From an uncultured bacterium (lineage in GTDB: Bacteria; Patescibacteria; JAEDAM01; Absconditabacterales; Absconditicoccaceae): a stretch of 10,538 nt of DNA. Every line of letters starts with the position of its first letter. The first letter of the stretch is position 1. The position numbers and the translations under genes were made by a program. Below are positions 7,374-10,538 of this stretch, one piece after another. The notes beneath the pieces are model-generated. The model was not told where the DNA came from and made no database searches. It saw only the letters and a program-made list of their open reading frames with translations. Location of the stretch: the NCBI GenBank assembly GCA_903904545.1, contig CAIVDB010000071.1, positions 1-10,538 on the forward strand, given 5' to 3'.

Positions 7374-8498
7374 ATGCTTCCCTCTATTCTCAATCAAGAT
7401 ATCTTCACTGCGTATACCAAGGAACACAAGATTCCTAGTTTTAGGATAAAGCAAGTATACCAGGAGATTTTCAATAATCAGCATGTCGATTTTGCTGAGA
7501 TGACTACTCTGCCTAAGGACTTGAGAGAATCCTTAGTGGAAGATTTTTCTTTGCTTCCTTTCACGGTAGACAGTGTAATCGAAGATAAAAAAACGACAAA
7601 AATCTGATTCAAAACTGAGGATGGTCACATTATCGAGATTGTGATTTTGTACCACCGACAGCATGATAAATACATCATCAATGATACCCCAAAGCTCAAT
7701 AGAATCACCCTCTGTATCTCATCCCAGATTGGTTGTCCGATGAATTGTCTGTTTTGTGTGACGGGAAAAATGGGAATTATTAGAAATCTCACGCGAGAGG
7801 AAATGGTGAGCCAAGTGCTCTATGCAAATAATTACATCAAGAAAAGATTTGGAAAAAAAGAAGATGGCACTTTGCACTCAGTAAGAAACGTCGTCTTTAT
7901 GGGTATGGGCGAGCCACTTTTGAATTATGACAACGTAAAGAAATCGGTAGAACTGATGTTGAGTCAACAAGGACTATCGCTTTCGAGAAGACATATTACC
8001 ATCTCTACTTGTGGAATCATTCCATGAATTTATAAGTTGATCGATGATAATATCCCTGTGAAATTGGCGATTTCTCTCCATGCACCGAATCAGACATTGA
8101 GAAATCAATTGATGCCGATAGCCAAAACCTATCCTTTGGATGAGCTTATGCATGCCATCGATGACTATGTGGCAGCGACCGACAATAGAATTTTCTATGA
8201 ATATATTATGATCAAAGATAAGACAGACAGTCCAGATCTTGCCTATGAATTAGCAGACCTCCTCAGAGGAAAATTAGCTCATGTCAACCTGATTCCTTAC
8301 AATGAGAATCCTGCCATAGCACTGGAAGAAACCAGTGAAAAACAGATTTGGAAATTTAAAGAAATATTAGAAAAAAGAGGAGTCACCGTCACGGTAAGAG
8401 ACTCACTTGGAAGAGATGCGAAGGGCGCGTGTGGACAATTAGGGTATGAGAAAATCCAAGGGATGATAGATGAAGAAGAGGAAGAGAGTGAAGAATAG
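7374..8498 (+). CDS. rlmN: Radical-SAM 23S rRNA (adenine2503-C2)-methyltransferase RlmN
   Basis: RlmN makes 2-methyladenosine at A2503 of 23S rRNA and, in many bacteria, at A37 of some tRNAs. The 374-residue product shows an N-terminal helical domain (RIKQVYQEIF, FAEMTTLPKDLRESL), the radical-SAM cluster motif GCPMNCLFC with Cys121, Cys125 and Cys128, the SAM-contact motif MGMGEP (176-181), LAISLHAPN, and the second catalytic Cys353 in KGACGQL. Two UGA codons are read as Gly: residue 78 (7605) and residue 218 (8025); the latter is the family Gly in the STxGxVPGI motif. Without recoding it would appear as three fragments. The acidic C-terminal tail (Glu-rich) is unusual but harmless. It lies about 100 bp after another 23S methyltransferase gene. 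Stop UAG. Confidence 0.97.
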
Positions 8499-8506
8499 TT
8501 TTTTCC

Positions 8507-8562
8507 GTAGAGCCAGTTCACGAACTGGCTAGTTTGGGAGATAATTCGTGAATTATCTCTAC
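8507..8562. terminator. Paired palindromes with co-varying stems between convergent genes
   Basis: First hairpin: AGCCAGTTC (8511-8519) with GAACTGGCT (8522-8530). Second: GAGATAATTC (8538-8547) with GAATTATCTC (8550-8559). Compared on the same strand, both follow GTAGAG-NNNN-TTCACGAA-N'N'N'N'-CTC, with CCAG/CTGG in one and ATAA/TTAT in the other. GTAGAG (8507-8512) also pairs with CTCTAC (8557-8562), closing both. It begins 9 bp past the rlmN stop and includes the UAG of the CYTH gene, so it probably ends transcription on both strands or belongs to a REP-like family. Confidence 0.7.
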
Positions 8563-9026
8563 AGAGATTCGAATGTACCATATTTTGCAAGATAGATATT
8601 TTCTGCTTGTGGAATGCCTGTCAATTCTTTCCCGAATCGATCTGGAGCAGTGAAGGCATTGGCTTCCTCTTCAGAAGTAAATTCTATCTCTGCAACAACT
8701 AATCATTGGAGCTTTCCTCTATCGATATCGAGTTCTATTATTTTTCCTGCATAAGGAATTTCGTAGCGTGTCTTTTGTAAGGATCGATCCCCTACATTAT
8801 TTCGATCTTCTTCAAAGACAGACTGAGTCAGATCTTCTTCGTCTTCTTGTCTCGTAAGTCATTGTCCTGTCTTGATGGTTTGATAATACTGATTGCCCTT
8901 CTTTCTGAGTCTCACTACTTTCTCTGCTTCATTGAAAAAATAGCCCTGCAAGATCTCTGCATGAGGATACTTTTCAATATCTGCTGGAAGATGAGGAATA
9001 AGAAATTTTCTTTCTATTTCGAGCAT
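8559..9026 (-). CDS. CYTH-domain protein (triphosphate tunnel metalloenzyme)
   Basis: A 155-residue CYTH/TTM-family protein. Such enzymes bind triphosphate chains inside a beta-barrel tunnel with divalent metal; bacterial short forms are usually inorganic triphosphatases (PPPases), more rarely class IV adenylate cyclases. Visible motifs: the N-terminal ExExK (Glu3, Glu5, Lys7 in LEIERKF), the basic strand VVRLRKKG, YYQTIKTG, KTRYEIPY, IIELDID, then LVVAEIEFTSEEEANAF and PDRFGKELTG. UGA codons at 8859 (Gly56) and 8703 (Gly108) are read as Gly; Gly108 is the family Gly before LVVAEIEF. The start ATG9026 gives ExExK at its usual place; the upstream sequence is pyrimidine-rich with no Shine-Dalgarno. 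Substrate is not decidable from sequence. Confidence 0.92.
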
Positions 9027-9044
9027 GGGAGGGGATAAATAATG

Positions 9045-9197
9045 CTAAATTTTGAATGTTTAGTGTTAAGTGGTGGAGTTTTTTTATATAAATGGTAGAA
9101 CATAGTACAGTAATTTCTTCGGCATAGCAGTTTTAGAGATTAGATTTTACATTCTACAGACTTTCGTCCAACTCAACACTTAGCACTTAAAACTTAG
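9045..9197. repeat. Inverted-repeat intergenic element B
   Basis: Arms 9045-9071 and 9171-9197 are inverted copies matching at 21 of 27 positions, enclosing about 100 bp of A+T-rich sequence without an open frame. The left arm ends in AAGTGGTGGAGT followed by a T/A block, similar to the reverse complement of element A after dnaK (ATAGTGGCGGAGT then TATAAAAA). It fills the gap between two co-oriented minus-strand genes and may hold the terminator of one and the promoter of the other. Confidence 0.55.
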
Positions 9198-9212
9198 AAC
9201 AAGTCTTCCCTA

Positions 9213-10400
9213 CTATTCCTTCCTATACTTCTCAGCTAACTTCTTATGTTTCTTGTAGGATACGAGATAGTGAAGTTTCAAGATCAGCGTGATGACGAAG
9301 AGTATCCATCCTAAGGCAGCAAATGCGGAGATTGGGCTCTCAGCTTTTACGTTCTTCTCTACAGAAGGAGTTGCTTCAGGTTCTTGAAATGCTCCGGACA
9401 TTGTATCAGCAGAACATGCTAATTTATCTAAGATATTCCCAATGGAAAGTTTTTTCTCTGCCTGTGCTGTAGCATATCGTTGTCGAAGTGATGCACATTC
9501 ATCTGGACTAGCAAACAACTTTTCTGCCCCTCTTGCCATTTGTCTAAAGGTGGATGGAGCCATAGGATCTAGAAAGGTTACCCCACTACTTGTCTGGAAT
9601 GAGATATCTTTGGTAGTGGTATTGGTGCCTCCATATATTTGCTTGTCTCCTATAGATATCTTGAGAGTTGCCTTCTCTGCAATAGGCAGCCAGGTCTCTG
9701 GGTAGAAGGTGATATAATCCCCTTTCCATTTGAGGGCGTCACTATTTGCGGTATAGGTTTTGCCAAGAAAATCTATTTGTATAGAGTCTTTGTCTATCCC
9801 TTTTCCACTATCCTTGATATCGAAAATAAAGTATTGATCCATCGTTACAGAGTCAGCAACATTTGTCGGGAAGATAAGTTTTACACTTGGAGGGATCATA
9901 TCAGGAGTACATTCTGGCACTTGAGCAAAAGGTAACTGGATATTTTCTTCGAGATATATTTTCTTTCCGTTGCTTACAATATAAGAACCACTACCGACTA
10001 AGAGCGTTAGTCCTGTAGATGCTGGAGTTCATTTGAAGGTCATGCGGAATAAGTCAGCAGCGCCATTTTTTATTACGGGAGATGTTTGATCTACTACGAC
10101 TCTCTCATATTCTATTTTGAAGTTTCCCACACCTCCTTCTGGGGTGGTCATGCGAGATATCTCTAACTCATTGGGATTGTAATAAATAGCGAGATGGATC
10201 TTACTGACTGCCTTTTCTTTGATACCAAGACTTACTAAGGTATCTTGTTCACATCCTTTGTGGAAAGCATCTATAGGTTGAAATCTGGGATCGGTATCTA
10301 ATATCTGCAGTGATACTCTGCCAGCAAAGACTGCAGAACCCAATAAAATTATTCCCAAAATACTAGATACATAAAATTTAGAGAATTTCATGACACGCAT
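9213..10400 (-). CDS. Exported surface protein with two beta-type domains and a C-terminal membrane anchor
   Basis: With the UGA at 10029-10031 read as Gly124 this is one 395-residue protein. A signal peptide is clear (basic MRVMKFSK, hydrophobic core, cleavage likely after AVFA, residue 26). Residues about 28-160 look like a cohesin-like beta-sandwich (alternating strands such as IHLAIYYNPNELEISRM and a final LFRMTFKG segment); residues about 168-272 look like an Ig-like domain (PPSVKLIFPTN, IKDSGKGIDKDSI). A helical stretch with Cys301 and Cys329 follows, then a transmembrane helix (359-379) and a basic cytosolic tail rich in Lys. Four cysteines outside the cytosol could form two disulfides. 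Both domain names are guesses from strand pattern, not motif matches. AGGAGG (10421-10426) lies 20 nt before the ATG, unusually far. Stop UAG. Confidence 0.82.
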
Positions 10401-10420
10401 AAAAAAGTAAATATGATATA

Positions 10421-10426
10421 CCTCCT
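10421..10426 (-). promoter_or_regulatory. Full Shine-Dalgarno AGGAGG at odd distance
   Basis: This is the only complete AGGAGG before a gene in the window. It is 20 nt from ATG10400 but 8 nt from an in-frame AUU (10412-10410), with no stop between. Either the true start is the rare AUU codon, adding four residues to the signal peptide, or the SD serves another role. Confidence 0.45.
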
Positions 10427-10538
10427 AAGTAGTGCTCTACTCGAGAAAATCAATAAGAAAGCTGGTTTCACATCACGCATTTCCTTAGACAAATGAATCG
10501 TTTGATGATAAATGAGTTTACTTTTTTTGTTTTTTTCT
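10427..10538. other. Window edge, no gene supported
   Basis: On the minus strand two short frames are open to the window edge and one would carry UGA codons as Gly, but neither has recognisable content. The T-rich end (TTTACTTTTTTTG on the + strand) is an A-run on the minus strand. A partial upstream gene cannot be excluded. Confidence 0.3.

Noticed and set aside
6159..9026. rlmL, rlmN and the CYTH gene as frameshifted or nonsense-broken pseudogenes
   Set aside because: All breaks are UGA, all keep frame, and several fall on conserved glycines. Recoding explains all of them at once, whereas decay would give mixed stops and shifts.
1945..10031. UGA as selenocysteine or tryptophan
   Set aside because: Conserved glycine positions are involved, UGG already encodes the visible Trp residues, and 17 sites in nine ordinary genes are far too many for selenocysteine insertion.
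1..10538. CRISPR array, prophage or insertion sequence
   Set aside because: No regularly spaced direct repeats, no transposase, integrase or phage genes; the repeats seen are single palindromes or two-copy elements.

Overview
The window comes from a low-G+C bacterium that reads UGA as glycine (genetic code 25). That code is known from the candidate phyla Absconditabacteria (SR1) and Gracilibacteria (BD1-5); the sequence does not let me choose between them. The evidence is internal. With UGA read as Gly, nine long genes become continuous. They contain 17 in-frame UGA codons, many of them at conserved family glycines, for example in RlmN, RlmL, CYTH and DUF559 proteins. Every reconstructed gene ends in UAA or UAG and none ends in UGA. 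Under the standard code most of these genes would look like strings of fragments.

Left part (1-2560, + strand): a RelA/SpoT-type HD hydrolase gene is split by an in-frame UAA. A DUF559 (Vsr-like fold) endonuclease gene follows, directly followed by a G+C-rich, multi-hairpin element of about 150 bp that looks foreign or structured. A promoter then leads to dnaK.

Middle (2562-6158): dnaK (+) ends in a dense inverted repeat and a strong bidirectional terminator. It faces two minus-strand genes of a family I do not recognise. One has a single copy of a module and the other has two copies in tandem with an exact 121-residue period. Both genes carry the same sequence in their 3' flank, which suggests gene duplication together with the terminator.

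Right part (6159-10538): two 23S rRNA methyltransferase genes (rlmL-like and rlmN, +), both acting near the peptidyl-transferase centre, are separated by a G+C-rich palindrome. rlmN converges on a CYTH-domain triphosphatase gene (-) across a pair of hairpins whose stems show compensatory changes. Upstream of it is another inverted-repeat intergenic element, then a gene (-) for an exported, C-terminally membrane-anchored surface protein.

Most start codons lack a good Shine-Dalgarno sequence. No tRNA, rRNA, CRISPR array, prophage or complete insertion sequence is visible.
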